The notes: a model not told the origin generated them from the sequence alone. 64,000 bases of DNA from Seriola aureovittata (GCF_021018895.1 NC_079380.1:3634236-3698235); one strand, 5' to 3'; numbered from the stretch's first letter, positions 23,840 through 37,633 are shown. Made by a program: numbers and translations.

Positions 23840-25830
23840 CATGCTGCAGACAGTGTAGTGTCTCATCTCCAGTCTCTTTCTGTTACTGGTAGCGTTTATT
23901 GCTGCTCTATCTGAACACAGTAACCGTTGCTGTTTTCTTCATCACAGTGATACTTCACAATTTTTCACATTCCCTTTAATATTACTGGAGGCTTACTTGG
24001 CATCTTGCAGCACTGAAAAATAATAGTATGTCCGTTTTCCTTTTTTCTGCGCCACAACCATTGTACTGGCTAATGTGTGTGGGATTGTAGCAGGCAGTGG
24101 ACCAAATACTAAGAAACTTAAAAACGCCTTGTTTTCCATTTATCATTTTCACAAGTGCTTTCACTACATATTATTATATTACTTAAATTTACATAGTTAC
24201 GTTTACAATGACATATTGAGAGGGACAACCCTGAGGAGGGGGATTTTCTATGCCGTATACAATTAATAAAGACATGCATTTGGAAAAATTCAATATTTGT
24301 TATTTTCCTTGTCTGGAGTGCCATTGTGAAATGAAAAGGTCAGAAGAAGTTATTCTGGAAACAGTCTTTCTTATTCTCTGTCTTTCAGAGTTCAGAGTGC
24401 AAGCACAGACTGGTAAAATCCGACCAGTGATCTCATATTTGAAGGATCCAGGATGTGACTTCATCCAAGGGTCACAGAAAAGAAGGACACACACAAATCT
24501 TGGTCAAAACAGACGAAACTAACCGAGGTGCTGGAACTTCGCCTCAAACCCAAACCACACTGTGCTGACCACAGGGCCTCTGTAATGATGGGGGAATGGG
24601 TCGATGCTATGCATGTGTTTCTGTACGTGAATGTTTGAAAGTGAGAGTGTGAGGTTTTGTGTGTATATGCATGTGCATGCATGCTTTTGTGCGGCTGGGG
24701 TGTGTGTGTTTTCTCTCTCTCCCTCTCCCTCTCTCTCTCTCTCTCTCTGCAGTTTTGCATGCCTGTCACTGACTGCTGTTGGGACTGTTGGGAACCTTTG
24801 CAGTAGAGGAGCTGCAGAACATCAGGTGCACACTATTGTTACACAGGTATGTGCAAAGAGCAGGATTGTATTTAACGATCGGTCGTACTGATCAATGGTT
24901 TAAAATTTTCTTTGAGCCTTAAATGATTAAGAAACGGCAGGAAAGAGTTATCAAAAGGGAAGGGTGTCTGCTTACCTGATCAAGGGTTAATCGAGCTACT
25001 TTATTTCTTGTCTTGATTTAAGTAACCAAAACAAACTGTTTAAAAAATGCTCATAAAATCAATGATAAAGTAACTGCAGTGTAAAAATATTTTTTTCTCT
25101 GAACTGTGCTGCTGCTTTGAAAGAAAATACGACTGCATTTGTGCTGCATAAAAGCATGAGCGCTTGTAGTGTAATGCATGCCTGAGATGAAACTGAATGG
25201 GGCTCTTTATTAATGTTGAACATGAATTTGAATAAGGCATCTGCCGTTTAAAATGTGAATGACTCTGGGAAATTCTCTCTCACCAAAGGGCCAAACTTGT
25301 GTCATGGTTGCCAGATTGAGTGTGGTTAGAGGTGATGAGATTTCAATCGCTTAAAAAATAAGTTGTACCTGTAGAGAAAACCTGCAGCTGAGGGCGAGAC
25401 AGAAACGCATGTGAAATCTCAATGTGGTTGCCTGATGAAGATGCAGGACATGCTGAAACAGTCCTGGTTTACAAGTATAACTGAATTCGTACACTGCCTA
25501 GCTTTGAGTTCAATCTTCATTAAACCAATTATTTCTGAAATCAGCAAATCAGTCAGAAAAACTGTTTTTTTGCACTGTTTATGAAAGAAGACACCAAGAT
25601 CTTCCACATGTACATGACAAACCTTCAGCATATGCTGTGTTTAATAATGGCAGGAGGCTAAAGTCAGCAGACTGGTGATTAAGTAATGTATATAGTTTGC
25701 AATTTTAATTACACAACCTGTCAATTTACATATTTAGAATATGATCATCATGACTATTTTAGTAGTTGGTATGGACAGGTTTATGTTGAGATGAAGCTGC
25801 AACCACACTGTGGAAGTGTCTTTCAGTTCC
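23840..25830. other. Intergenic, no gene seen
   Basis: There is no supported coding exon. A CT-rich microsatellite lies at about 24711-24749. The longer ORFs here cross it or lack splice context and homology. Confidence 0.4.
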
Positions 25831-25837
25831 AATTGTA

Positions 25838-25889
<52 letters not shown>
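25838..25889. repeat. (CA)n microsatellite
   Basis: Pure CA dinucleotide run of about 50 bp in intergenic sequence. Confidence 0.97.
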
Positions 25890-25892
<3 letters not shown>

Positions 25893-26509
25893 CAACACTA
25901 TTTAAATCTGCAATTGATTGAATTGAAGTGAATTAATTGAATTCAACAAGCTGTCAACACAACATTGTTACATTATCACCAAAAGAGTTGTTTTGGTGGT
26001 GTCCACTCTCTCTACTTGTTTGTGAGGGAAATCTCTGGCTGTAAACGCTCCACTCTGTTCACCAGCTGCCCTCTGACTGTGTCTGTTTGCTATTTGCTGC
26101 TGTGCAGGTAGTGGATGCAGTGAGTTTATCAGTTTGTCATTGAGCTTTTTTTGCTGAAAACAGCTGCCTGTACCGTGGCAGGAAATGACGCTGATGAGAA
26201 AAGGGGGAGTGAACCAAAAGGTTGCGAGCCTTAAAACCAAAACACTGAATTGAAAGATACTAAAAAGTTCTTTTGAGCTAAGAGGGAATTCAGGGTTGGG
26301 TGATCATTGTTTTTTTTTTCGTTAGTTTGTCACAATGAGGAACACATCATCATTTGATCCATTGTCAAACTTTTACAGCCACTTTAATGAGAGCAACTTC
26401 CTTTATATGTCTCATCACGTCTTTTCCCTGTTCGAGTTGACCAGTGGGTCAACACATGTGTAAGATGACCAGCTGTATAGTCTACTACAGCATCTGTGTA
26501 TTATTGTAG

Positions 26510-26548
<39 letters not shown>

Positions 26549-28071
26549 TATGTGTGTGTGTGTGCATGACTGGAACAAACATGAAGTTGCTGAGGTAGTT
26601 TGTACTCTGCATGTCTCTGCAGCTCTCCTCCCAGTTTTCCAAGTGGCTGTGTCGGGTTCAGTTTTGTGTATCAGCTCTGACTGGAGCTTGGACTCGTTCC
26701 TTAATGTGAGCTGACTGCAGGAGCTGAGAGTTTTGCCCCGGGGCTTCTTCCTCTTTTCCATCCCTGACACGCCTGGAAGACTTAGAAGTTTGTGTTCAGA
26801 AAAGTTAGATTTCCTTTTCCTCTGCTTTATCAGGATTGATTGCCACAGCGGCGGCAAAGCCATACAAGGTTTTTACACAGTGCCGAGGAACAGTGTAGTC
26901 CATGCAGCAATCTCCCTCAGGCTGTACAGAACAATATCTTTAGACTAAAATAGAGAGTGGCATACAGTACTCAGAGGATATCTTGTACTTCAGGAAGGGA
27001 AGAGGAGACAGAAGACAATCAGTAAGACTTCATGAAGACTGAACCCAGAGAAGGAGCTCAGATACACAATACTAATGTATTAATAGAGTTCAAATAGTGT
27101 GTCTGCATGTTCAGCATCAGTCAATAAAAAAAAGAAGGAAGGAATAAAAAAAGGATCAAATTAGACAAGCAAGGCAAGTGTATTTATATAGCATTTATTC
27201 AACATATAAAGGTGCTAAAACAATATATAAATCACAAGGTGCTATAAAAAGAGACATTAAATAAATTACATAAAATGCGAGATAGAAAATAAGCTAAAAC
27301 TGAATTAAAAAGATTAAACTATTGAATAAATATTCCCTGTAATATTTTTGTGGTTAAAAAAAAAAATCTTTAACGTGTGTTTCACATTTTCTGAAACCTG
27401 AATTGATTTTTAGACCATTAGTGGACTGTGCAGTCTTTAAACACAACACAACATTGATCATGTTTTAAATTTTTAATGACAAAGTCCAGTGTTGGCTCTC
27501 TTTCAGCTCTGTGTTTGGTCTCCACCTCTTTCTGAGGGAAATCTCTAGCTCCATCTCTGTTTGGTAACTTTCTCTTTTCTCCCCGGTGCTGCATATATCT
27601 TTTGTTGCAGTAGTTTTTTTTAAAGAAGCAACCGGAGCTCGCGTCACACTAAACAAAAGACGACACACCTCGGCACCGACCGATGACGTAAAGTGTCGCA
27701 AAAACTGTGATACACTGAAATCGAGCAAAACAATAATCAAAATATTTGGATACTAGACAAAATGAAATTAAAATATATTTTCCTGCACATCTATTATGTC
27801 TCCATAAAATCTGTATTGTTCCTGCTGTACTGCTGTAGCAGGTAGAAGACAGAGGCTTTATCAGAGCTTATACACTGCTGATGAGAGCTGTGAGAGTGAA
27901 TCAACACAATAAAAGTTTGGGCTGTAACTTTATTGAGGCTTGTAAAACCAAATCACTTTAGCTGAAAGAAGCTAAAACACTCAGAGCTGAGTTTAACTGC
28001 AGACCTGGGTGATCATTTTCTTTGTTCAAAAATGATATTATCATAACATGTCATGAACGTTCTCCCCCTCA
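25890..28071. other. Intergenic and upstream region of the 28-kb gene
   Basis: A (GT)n microsatellite lies at 26512-26564. No coding exon is supported. The 5' UTR exon and promoter of the gene starting at 28087 should lie here or further left: its ATG exon begins after an acceptor (CCCCCTCAG ending 28071), so at least one upstream non-coding exon is expected. I could not place it. Confidence 0.4.
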
Positions 28072-28086
28072 GGTGCTGGTCCGACC

Positions 28087-31073
28087 ATGGCCTCCAAACT
28101 GAGCGTGCTGCTGCTGTTGCTGGCTGTTGCCACGGTAACAGTGCTGGCCCAGAGGCGGCGTCCGACGAACACCAACGAGTGGAACTACAGGGATGGCTGT
28201 GAGCACCCAGATTACTCTCTGTTTACTCTGGGTCAAAGGTCAAGTTCAGGGCTCATCATGGTGATGTCAAAGCTAGAGGTGAAAGTTCACGCTGCGACCT
28301 CCCCGTTCAGAGCAAACCTGTCTGTAAATGTGATAATAGTTCATTCGTTTTTATCTTAAGCCCTTAGGATGTAGGATCTGTCTCTTAAGGAAGATGAGGG
28401 GAAACTCAAAGAGAAGAACGGATTCAGTTTTGGCCTTAAAATGATTCTGACTTTATCACGGTTTCAGACTTATGAGCCTTCATTGTGCCTTCAAAGACTC
28501 ATGAGTTGTGCATGAACAATGATCTTTACAGTTGTGAACCAAATGATTTTTTTTCGTGCAATAACTGTAAATGTCGTCTCTCTGTCCCAGCTGAGAAGGT
28601 GAACATGCGTGGCGTGGCTAACCTGACTCAGGTTCTGGACAACTGGAGGTTCGACATCCTGACCCAGATGAAAGGACTCCTGCAGAACGATCACCAGTCT
28701 CTGCTGCCGGACTACGCCAGGTATATACGGGGGGGGGGGGGAGACAAGAGAGGCAGAGAGATCCCGCTATATTGTCGTTAAGAAGACCCCGTCTTTACAA
28801 TGAACCAAACATGAAGCTGCCCCAGTGTGTGATTCTAGATAGCATGCCCTTATTCTCGAATCAGAGGCTTGATATTACACATCCCGCCATGCTTTTACAC
28901 AGACACTGATTCTCTGTGACTACGGCTCGATCCCCCGATGGTTTGACAGTGGGAAAGCCCTCACACACTTACTGGGAACGCGACTCCAAGTCTGTGAGTC
29001 TGTGAGTGTGGACGTTGGGATTACGCCTACCCCGGCTTCCGGCTCAATGCTGGGACAACATTGGTTGTCCGCCCAATTCCATGTTTGAACCCTTCATGCG
29101 GAACGGCGAGGTGGAATAAAGGGCGCGACATTCCCAAGGCAGAGTTCGAACTGGTTCAGAGGTTTTAAAAGGAATAGTTCAACATCTTGGGAAGCATGTT
29201 TCTTGCCAAGTTGAGATGAGAAGATTGATCTCACTAAGATACAGATGTAACTGCTGTAGCTTCATATTTATTAGCTCAGCATTAAGACTTGAAACAGACT
29301 ATGTCCAAAGATAGACTAACTAATAACTTGTTGTTGGCTCCATGAGCTGCGACCAGCACATAACCCTCCACAAAAACAGGTTTTATTTTTACACTGGTAG
29401 CTACTTACTTTCCACCACAGGGTCTATGGAGTCAGGGAACATTTTAGTCATTTTAATTTTATTAGCAACCAAACTTGCATTGAATTTTGCACTTACATAT
29501 TTTAATGAAAAAAACATCTGTCAGAGTTTGAGTTCCCCTCTTTGAGACTTCCAGAATTTCAAACACCAGTTTTATCTTTTGGCAGTCGGTTCACAAATTT
29601 AGAAATTCAAATGGACAAATTCAGAGTCATTTTAAAGGTTTAGCTGAACTGAATCTTAAATACCTGGAGATAGTTATTTCAATATCTAGTTGCCTCCTGG
29701 AAATTTCAGACAGGGGAATTTAAATCATGAATTCAGACAGACTGTTTTTCAAAATAAAATATTTCAGTTCCACACATTCAGCATTATTTAGACTTTAACA
29801 TGAAGGATTCAGTGTGATTACATTTCATTATAAGATTCAAATCCTGATGGTTTTTCTCTGCTCCCCTAGTGGAAAACACACAGTGTAAAAACAGTAGGAA
29901 GGAGGAATGTGACGAGAAGACACTGCAGTGAGGAAGACAGCTGAGTTTAGTGTGAAAGATCTTTAACTTAATGGCAGAGCAGGCTGTGTTTCTGTCCTCC
30001 TGTGTGTTTTCGAAGGAGCGGAATATTCCACATAATGAAATTAAACAGTCTGGAAGTAGAGAGTCACCACAGGAATTTGGTTTACGCTTCAGGCTGAAAA
30101 TAAAGTCGGGAGTTTGATGGTTCCACTCTGTGGCTGCTGTCGTCAGAAGAACCTGCAGCTGAAACTGCAAATTTAAAAGCCAAAATAGAAACGTGCATTT
30201 TCCACAGGGAAGTCTGGTGTTTCCTGCTCCCCGCCACAGTTTAGAGGTCGAGACATCATAATAGTCCGGTAGTTAAATAAACAGTACAAGAGTATGCATG
30301 TTTAAAGTATCAGTCTCTCACTTATTTTTCTCTACAGCCATATTTCTTCATCTGCTTCTCACTTTTTTATTTCCTCTCTTCCTTCATCCTTCTTTTCTGC
30401 CTCCATTTTATCTGCAGATTTCACTCTGATGCATTTGAAATTGTTTTCATGTAAAAAAAAATAACAGTTTTAAGCTTGCGACAGTTTCTAAGGTGCCTCT
30501 TTTAAGAAACTTGAGCTACACTTGCGCACAGAGGGACGGGAGTATGTACTGTACTCTCTTACATTACTGGTGATAAACCTTAAGGATTTATTTAGAATAC
30601 TGTAAATTGTGTGCAGTTGCTTTTTCACATTCAGCTCAGGGACCTGATTTATTTTTAGTATTCTTCATGTCATGCATTTTGTCGTTTCTTGCTCCTTGGC
30701 CCTAAAGAGAAGTTACATATTGTTCAACGTGGGTGAATGAGAATGAAACTTCATATGATCTGGGACCAGACTGACCGACTCGCCTCATGATCCAAACCAG
30801 AAACCTCACTGTATCTCTCTGTTCAGGATCCAGCCGCTGTCCGAGGCGTTAGACGACCTCTACAAAGAGTTCAACGCCCTCAAAGCTCACCTGGGTGACC
30901 TGACCGAGAAGTTCAGCGCCATAGAAACGTTCATCGACGAGGTCAAGGCCAGCCGCGCCAACAACGCCAACGCTGGCACGGCTCCAGCTGCGGGTGCAGG
31001 TGTGGGTGCGGGTGCCGTCCCAAGACAGCCCACGAGGAGGGTGATGAGGAAGAAGGCCACGGCCTCCTCCTAA
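28087..31073 (+). CDS. Small, probably secreted, cysteine-free helical protein (3 coding exons), family not recognised
   Basis: Coding exons 28087-28198, 28591-28720 and 30827-31073 join in phase to 489 nt, or 162 residues plus TAA. The start ATG sits in a good context (GACCATGG), just after an acceptor at 28071. Residues 1-21 are a signal peptide ([17 protein letters not shown], cleavage near AQ/R), followed by an Arg cluster. NLT at 48-50 is an N-glycosylation sequon. Residues 40-122 are predicted amphipathic helix or coiled coil ([53 protein letters not shown]). Residues 124-145 are Ala/Gly/Asn-rich and 147-157 are basic ([12 protein letters not shown]). There is no cysteine anywhere. Splice context at all borders is good. 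I do not assign a function; a secreted coiled-coil matrix or plasma protein is one possibility. The AATAAA at 31945 fits its 3' end. Confidence 0.75.
28742..30826. other. Intron 2 of the 28-kb gene, with a possible inserted element
   Basis: A 2.1-kb intron. Its first 420 bp (28742-29160) has a higher GC content and different texture from the AT-rich remainder, suggesting an inserted repeat, though I found no second copy in the window and no clear termini. No internal exon is supported. Confidence 0.35.
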
Positions 31074-31944
31074 CCAGCCAATGACGAGCTTCTGCTCTCA
31101 TGTTTGCTTCTTCTCAGGCTGTCCCGTGTCACGCTAATCCTCTTTTATTCATCATCCTCATCTTATAAGAGATCTAAACTTCTGAGCTCCACATAGAGTC
31201 TCCCCTGTCAGGGCCTTTTCTCATTGGTTAAAATCACAACACCAAGTGACAAACTGTAGACAGGAATTAGTGAACTGTAACTGAGATGTTAAATAGTCAT
31301 AAGTCATTAACACGAGTTTGCAGATGTGGACTAATAATTTCTTGAGCTCATGCAGGAAATTGTTGATAAGATACCCACTTGGTTTAGAAATCCAAACACT
31401 GTGTGGGTCTGAACACACACCCTCTTTCACTCATTCACTCCTCCCTTTATAAAAGAACCTAAGTAGTTTAGAGAGAGATGTAAATTGAGATTCACACCTA
31501 TGTGAGGTTATTGTTCTGTACACAGTGGATACATTGAACACTGAGAATTTGGACATGCAAATAGTTGGATGACAGTAAAGGTAGTGCACTATGTGGTAAA
31601 GACGGAGTGATTTCACACACGGTTTGCTCATCAATATTATCTCTTTCGGTGACTCATGGGAACTATATCTCACCGCCGCTTACTTTACCTGAGTATGGCT
31701 CCATACAAGGACGCAGTAGCACCGCTGCACAACAGCACACCAAAGAAACCAGTCTGTGATCCTGTGTTTTAAAAGTCAGAGAAAAGACCAATTCTAGTTA
31801 AAGTAGGTGTGTAAGGAAAAGGACGCTAGAGAAGTCAACCTGCTCTGTGTCGTAGAGCTGAGCCGTTTCTTCTGCATGCTTGTGGTACAAATATATTTGT
31901 TCGGTTTGGGTTTCAGGTTTACTGCTGCTTCATGTAAGCTCCAA

Positions 31945-31950
31945 ATAAAT
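31945..31950 (+). terminator. Candidate polyadenylation signal of the 28-kb gene
   Basis: AATAAA lies 872 bp after the stop at 31071-31073 and is followed by a T-rich stretch. It is the first clear hexamer downstream. Confidence 0.55.
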
Positions 31951-31999
31951 TCACTTTTTGCATCCATCCATCATTCCAATTATTGTTTCTTCAAAAACA

Positions 32000-34900
32000 A
32001 GTTTACTTTGATCAGGACGGAGAGGAGCTGAAGATGATGAACGATGTCAGTGTCTGAACATCAAGGTCGGGATGGATAAAGCTGCTCACGGTGTTTTGGT
32101 CTTAATTATATCAAAGAAATGGTAAATGGACTCCTCTCATGCAGTGCTTTTGTCCTCTCATCCACCACTTGTTATATTCAGGCAGCTGCAGAGGTTTCCT
32201 CAGTCAGTCAGTCAGTCAGTCAGTCGCCAGCAGAGGCAGCAGCTACACACTCAGTACACTGTAGAGGGTGTGTTAAAGTCTGTTACAAAACTCACTCAAC
32301 CTACACAACACAAAAAAGTTCAGACATCATGGATTTAACATGAACGCGATCAAATGTTCATGTTACTGTGATTCCTCATCCACATCAGTTATAAAAAATA
32401 CAATAATTATTTTAGATCAACTGTGAAATAAAATATTCTAAATATAATAATAATAATAATAATAATAATCACAATTATAATAATAATATTTTAAAAAAGT
32501 ATACATAATATTTTGAAAAGTGGAAAAACATTTCCTTTTAGTAGTATAGTATATAATTCTTTAACTTATTCAATATTTCAATGAATAATATTCCAAATAT
32601 GATATTTTACTGTCAACACATAAATAAACTTTCCTCTTGCATCTTTTAATAAATTTAAGCTTTATAACACTGGGTACAATGTGCTGCTGTTCAGTCTTAA
32701 TCATTCCAGGGTGTGTGTGTGTGTGTGTGTGTGTGTTGGTGCAGTAATGACACCACCTTTGTAGTGATTTTGGGTAGATATGATAGTTTATTTATTCAAA
32801 GTCCTAGATTTGACTCAGATGTAGTTCAGGGTCCAGCTTTTATATCCTGATGAGATTTTGATAGAAAACGTAAAATGCATTAAATATGTGGATATTGTGG
32901 CTTATAAACTGTTAAGGCTCCAGATCTGTGGGTATGAAATATAATTCGTCAGAGGCTTCAATTCAAAACTGTTGGCAAAAAAAAAAAAGAAGAAAAACTC
33001 AAACCAAACTCAAGTGTATCTGGGTCTCTGAGCTGTGACCCAGTTTGTATTACATCAGAGCCACTGAGAGAAAACATCAGTAATCCCATATACTGTAACA
33101 TACTGTGTGTAATCTGCGGCTGCTCTCAATTCTGACTGACTGCAGGACAGAATGTGGGACAGATCACAGAGAGGAGGAGGTGAAATAAGGTGACATGAAG
33201 AAGCGACAGTCACACGTGTGTCAAAAGCAAGACAGGAAATAATCTAAACTGCTATAATAGACTATTATCATTAAATTAATATCAAGGTAAGTAACTAACT
33301 ACAAGTACGTTGTGTTAGTACACTTACTACTACTAACATTGTACTTTGCTGATATTTAGCTGTAAATCACAAGGACATCTACAAGACAGGCCGATGCAAT
33401 GTGGCACTAAATATAAGTAAGAGTGTTATTTGCTACAGTTGTTAAGTACCCACCTGTGAAACTTGAGATAATTCCATGTGTTTGGTGCACAAAAACTAAA
33501 GACAGGTTTTCCGAGTTCAGAGTAAACCTGCAGGACTTGTAGCATAAGAGAGTTCGTAGCGTGAGAGAGTTTGGTTTGGTCCTGTGGTCCAGTCTAGCAT
33601 AGATGTTATATAGGGTGGTGAATGTAATTTTTCTTTTCTTTTCCTTTCTTCAACTCTGATGGACACTGACGTCTGTTGATGAACTATTTTTCACTACTGC
33701 ATCATTTCTTCATTCGTTTGTTTTTTTCTTAAAACCTTCAATGCAACACGTTCCCATTTTCTCCTATAATTAGAACCAAACTCCGTCAGGCTTTCTAGGA
33801 TACATCCTTATAATTTACATTTATAAGCCCGCTAATTATTACGCCTCCGGAAAATAAAGAAAACATAAAATAAATCATTACTCCTAATTTCAGCCTTTGT
33901 ACTGATCACAGAGAAATAACACTGATGTTCATCTTCTCATCTGACTCCAGGGAGGACAGACAACAATGTTTCCAAACATATCAGATTTGTGCCTTTAAAA
34001 AAAGCATTTGATTGTTGGTTCTTTTAATATATATGTTTTGAAAATGACGGATAAGTTGTTGTTAAGAGTGTAATTTACCGTCATGTTTCAGTGCTTAATT
34101 TAAGGTGGACATGTAAGTGTTGACTGAAGACTTGTGGCTGAATTAAGAGGAGGGCAGCTCATCAGATGAAGGTGACACCTTCCTTTGACCTCTGGATCAA
34201 GAGGCCTTGAGTGATGGGCTGTGAAATCAATAACCTCATCTGACTGTTAGAGACTCGTGACGTACTATGACATATGACTGGCCTTCGAATGAAGGGTCAG
34301 AGGTCAGCGCATGTTAACAGCATCACAGAGAACTAGAGGACAGAGAGGACAGGATGCTGTCACGGTTTGTGTGGAGTGAAAACAAGGAGAAAATGAATTT
34401 AATCATCTTCAGTCAGATAATCAGGTTTTTATCAGCAGGGCGATCACAGACACCAGATGTGAAAGTTTCAGAAAGCAGAGCGGTTCTTGTGTCGTAGCGT
34501 CGCCGCTGCAGCGTGTGGCTCACTCACGCCAGAAAGCATGAAATTTGTTATTGATCAGAAATGTGAGGTGAACAGTAAAAGAGCCGCAGCCAGTGAATCC
34601 ACTCATAAACTAGTCAAGTGAGGCAAACCAATAACGGCCGTGTGACGATGAATTATGGCATGAAAGTGAGTCCTGGGTGTGAGTTTTTCTTCACACCACC
34701 TGCTCTCATGTTGTATTCATCAGATGATTTACTGTACAGTCGGTTTGTCAGTGGACTGAGTGGATCTGGAGTTCACGGTTCAGTTGTCACAAACCAAAAC
34801 ATCTGTAAAATCATCACAAAATTCTGATTCAGTGAGGAAACCCCCGACCTGTACGCCGGCTAAAAATCACAGGCTTGCGTCACGTTTAACTTGAGAACAA

Positions 34901-35030
34901 TGAAATTCAAAACACTGATCAGCTGAATACACTAGATATGTGAAATGTTATTGAAAGTAGATAATTATCAAACTGAAGTAATGCAGTATTTCTAGAAAAG
35001 AAACATGATGGAATGGTTTAACTAATAAAC
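32000..35030. other. Intergenic, no gene seen
   Basis: AT-rich, with an imperfect GTCA repeat at 32204-32225, a TAA triplet run at about 32446-32470 and (GT)n at 32710-32736. No ORF here has homology or splice context that I recognise. Confidence 0.45.
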
Positions 35031-35035
35031 TGACA

Positions 35036-35495
35036 TTTCAAACGATGCATTCAGTGGCACGTGTGGCATCCGGACATTTCACAACACATATGTTGGCAGA
35101 TGTGGTTTTGGACATTTGATGTTTAAATATTCAGTCGCACATGGTTTTCTTACATTTTACAAGTGACACGTTCAGATGCACATGAGGTTTTTTGGAAATT
35201 TGAAATGTGACGCAGTCAGTGCCACATGGTCATTCATTTCATGTGACATATCCAGTGGCACATGGTTCTTGGATGTTTTACATGTGATGCATTCAGTGGC
35301 ACGTGGTTTTCAGAAATTTTGCATGTGGTTTTTGGAATTTCGCACATGGTCTTTGGACATTTCATGTGACATATCATGGTCGTGGTCATGTGGGATTGAA
35401 CATTTCACATGTGACACATTCGGATGCTAATGTGGTTTTTCGGACATTTTGCATATGATGCATTCAAAGGCACACACCACTACTGGGGAAAAAAT
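35036..35495 (+). repeat. Degenerate minisatellite, about 40-bp unit
   Basis: Roughly eleven or twelve diverged tandem units follow the pattern CATTTCACATGTGACACATT, then CAGTGGCACATG, then TGGTTTTTGGA. Clear unit starts are at about 35037, 35078, 35115 and 35152, with shortened units near 35318-35360. Unit length varies from about 21 to 45 bp. Confidence 0.85.
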
Positions 35496-35499
35496 ATTA

Positions 35500-37630
35500 T
35501 TTACCATTGTTAAATACTGAGATGATGGGTGTGTTATCTCTCAGAGTTTTGTGCAATTACATGCTAACAAGTGTTTCTCATAAATCTACCTGTTGTCATG
35601 TTCATACATCTTCTGGTCCAGATACAGTAATTGTACGGCTGCCTGTAAAATACAGCTTTCAGTCTTACCTGCACTCAGCTGACTGCTGGAAACAGGCCTA
35701 TTGCATCATTTTCCCCTAGTGATGTACCCTCAAGGAGCCGCTTGCGTTTCCTGGATCCAAAATCAGATCGCTCAGCAGATAAAGCAAATAGACTTTTATT
35801 AGCTACAGCTTGATGGTGAGCTTTTTCTTGACAGCTTGTGGTATGACTGAAATAAAGAAACACCCAGTGAAAGATGAGAGTGAACTTTCATAAACTCTTG
35901 CTGGGGAACATTGCACTGGGGGTCGATTTGTCAGCTGGTGAACGATTTTTGATTTTTCTAATAGACTCTGGGTTTCTGAAAGATTCAATTGGAGCAACGT
36001 CTTACATGAATAAATTAAAATCAGTGCTGTGAGGGGGGAAAGGGAATCTGCCACCTGGTCTTGTGCAGCCTCTCTGTTCTGACTTAAAGTGAGCCACAGC
36101 AGAGCCAGAATGCAGCCTAAATGGAAGAAGTGTGTTTAATAAACCAGCTCTCTCTGATACTGTTACTCATCCATTCAGAGGGCGAACTCAACATGTCAAG
36201 ATTTAAGATAAAGGTAGAAAAAGAGCAGGATCTCTACCAGCCACGGTTCAGTCAAACACACTTACGTCAAGGAATTGATCATCTATGGCTGCGGGGTCTG
36301 ATGAGGCAGAAAAGGCTTAAAGAATCCTTGTAAAGAATCAGAGCAACAAAGATTTTGCCGAACAGAAATGAAACAACAAGATCAGAAAAGTTGCACAGAA
36401 ACAGCAGTTATTTGGGGGCGTTGGTGGGAGCTGCTGCAAACATACATGTAATCAGCGCAGCAGCAACAGCTGTACTGTAAACCTGCATGAATATGACTGG
36501 TTGCGACTCAGCTGGTAGCTGCAGAGCTGATGAATGGATTAAAACGAACTGAACGCTGATTCTTGAGCTGGTCTAAATTCATTCATACGAGAGACAATGC
36601 AGCTGAGTGTTTCAAGTGTTATCTGCTGATGAAGACCATCAAAAGCTCGGGAATTTCTACTAAATACACCTTGTGCTGAAATTTACCCTGGAGGTTTTTA
36701 GGTAAATGTTGCGAAACCAACCCTTTAATATGCCTGTTCATGTTTATTAAATCTTTATGTAACATTCTTACAGTATGTAAAAAAAAAGAGCTTTTTAGCA
36801 TATCAGCTTACTATTTTCTACCTTTTCTAATCAGGTCAGTTCCACTGAGATCCAGATTGAGATCCAAAGTCTTGTCGAGGGCTTGTTTTTCTTCTGCAGA
36901 ACTTCAGCTCCCTGTTGCCATTTACTGCATCTGTAGAAGCAGCAGCTCTACAGCGTCGAAGCCAGGAGTCGAGCACATTAGCATTCACTGCAGTCCGCGT
37001 GAGTCTCAGCGAGGCAGCACTCACTCAGTTAGAGAGTGGAGTACACCAGAGTTTCCACAGACTGTCCGTCCATCACGCGTTAGCCTCCACTATTTATGGA
37101 AAGTCTACTCTGGACTAGATTACTGAGCCTCTACCCTTAGTATGAATGTTTTTATATCTTATTATAGCTTTTAATCAACTGGCACTCGTCTTTGTTAGAT
37201 CCACTGTCGCCTTCTGCAGCTTCTGACCCAAACTCTGTAGAACTGAGGACAGTGTTTCTTCTTCCTATAATCTATATTACTACTGTGTATAACTTCTTTA
37301 CTTCCATCTGGGTTGTCCTTGTTTACTAACTACTAACTTCTCTAGACTAGCACAGTTTATAGGCCAGCTGAGACCAGCTAGAGGGCATGCAGAGCAGTTT
37401 TAATGTTGGCCATGTTAGCATACTTTCTATGCGCATACTCAAAGAGATCAGAAGTAGGCTTGGCCTCAATAATACATATATATTTTCTATTTATTTATTT
37501 TTAGTACAACCCACGATAATATTGTATAACATTTGTATCAAGATTACATTTTGAGATTTTGCACCATCCTGTTATTATAATCCGGTAATGATCTATGATG
37601 CTACTGATGTGTTAGCGTGAGCTCAAAGAC
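35500..37630. other. Intergenic, no gene seen
   Basis: No supported exon or repeat family. ORFs around 36836-37126 overlap on both strands and lack recognisable domains. Confidence 0.4.
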
Positions 37631-37633
37631 ACT

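Noticed and set aside
28199..28359. Continuation of the first exon of the 28-kb gene to the stop at 28357
   Set aside because: A good donor (GTGAGC) at 28199 joins in phase to the exon at 28591, which carries on the protein.
28485..28590. Cys-rich ORF segment before the second exon of the 28-kb gene
   Set aside because: It lies before the acceptor TCTGTCCCAG; intronic.
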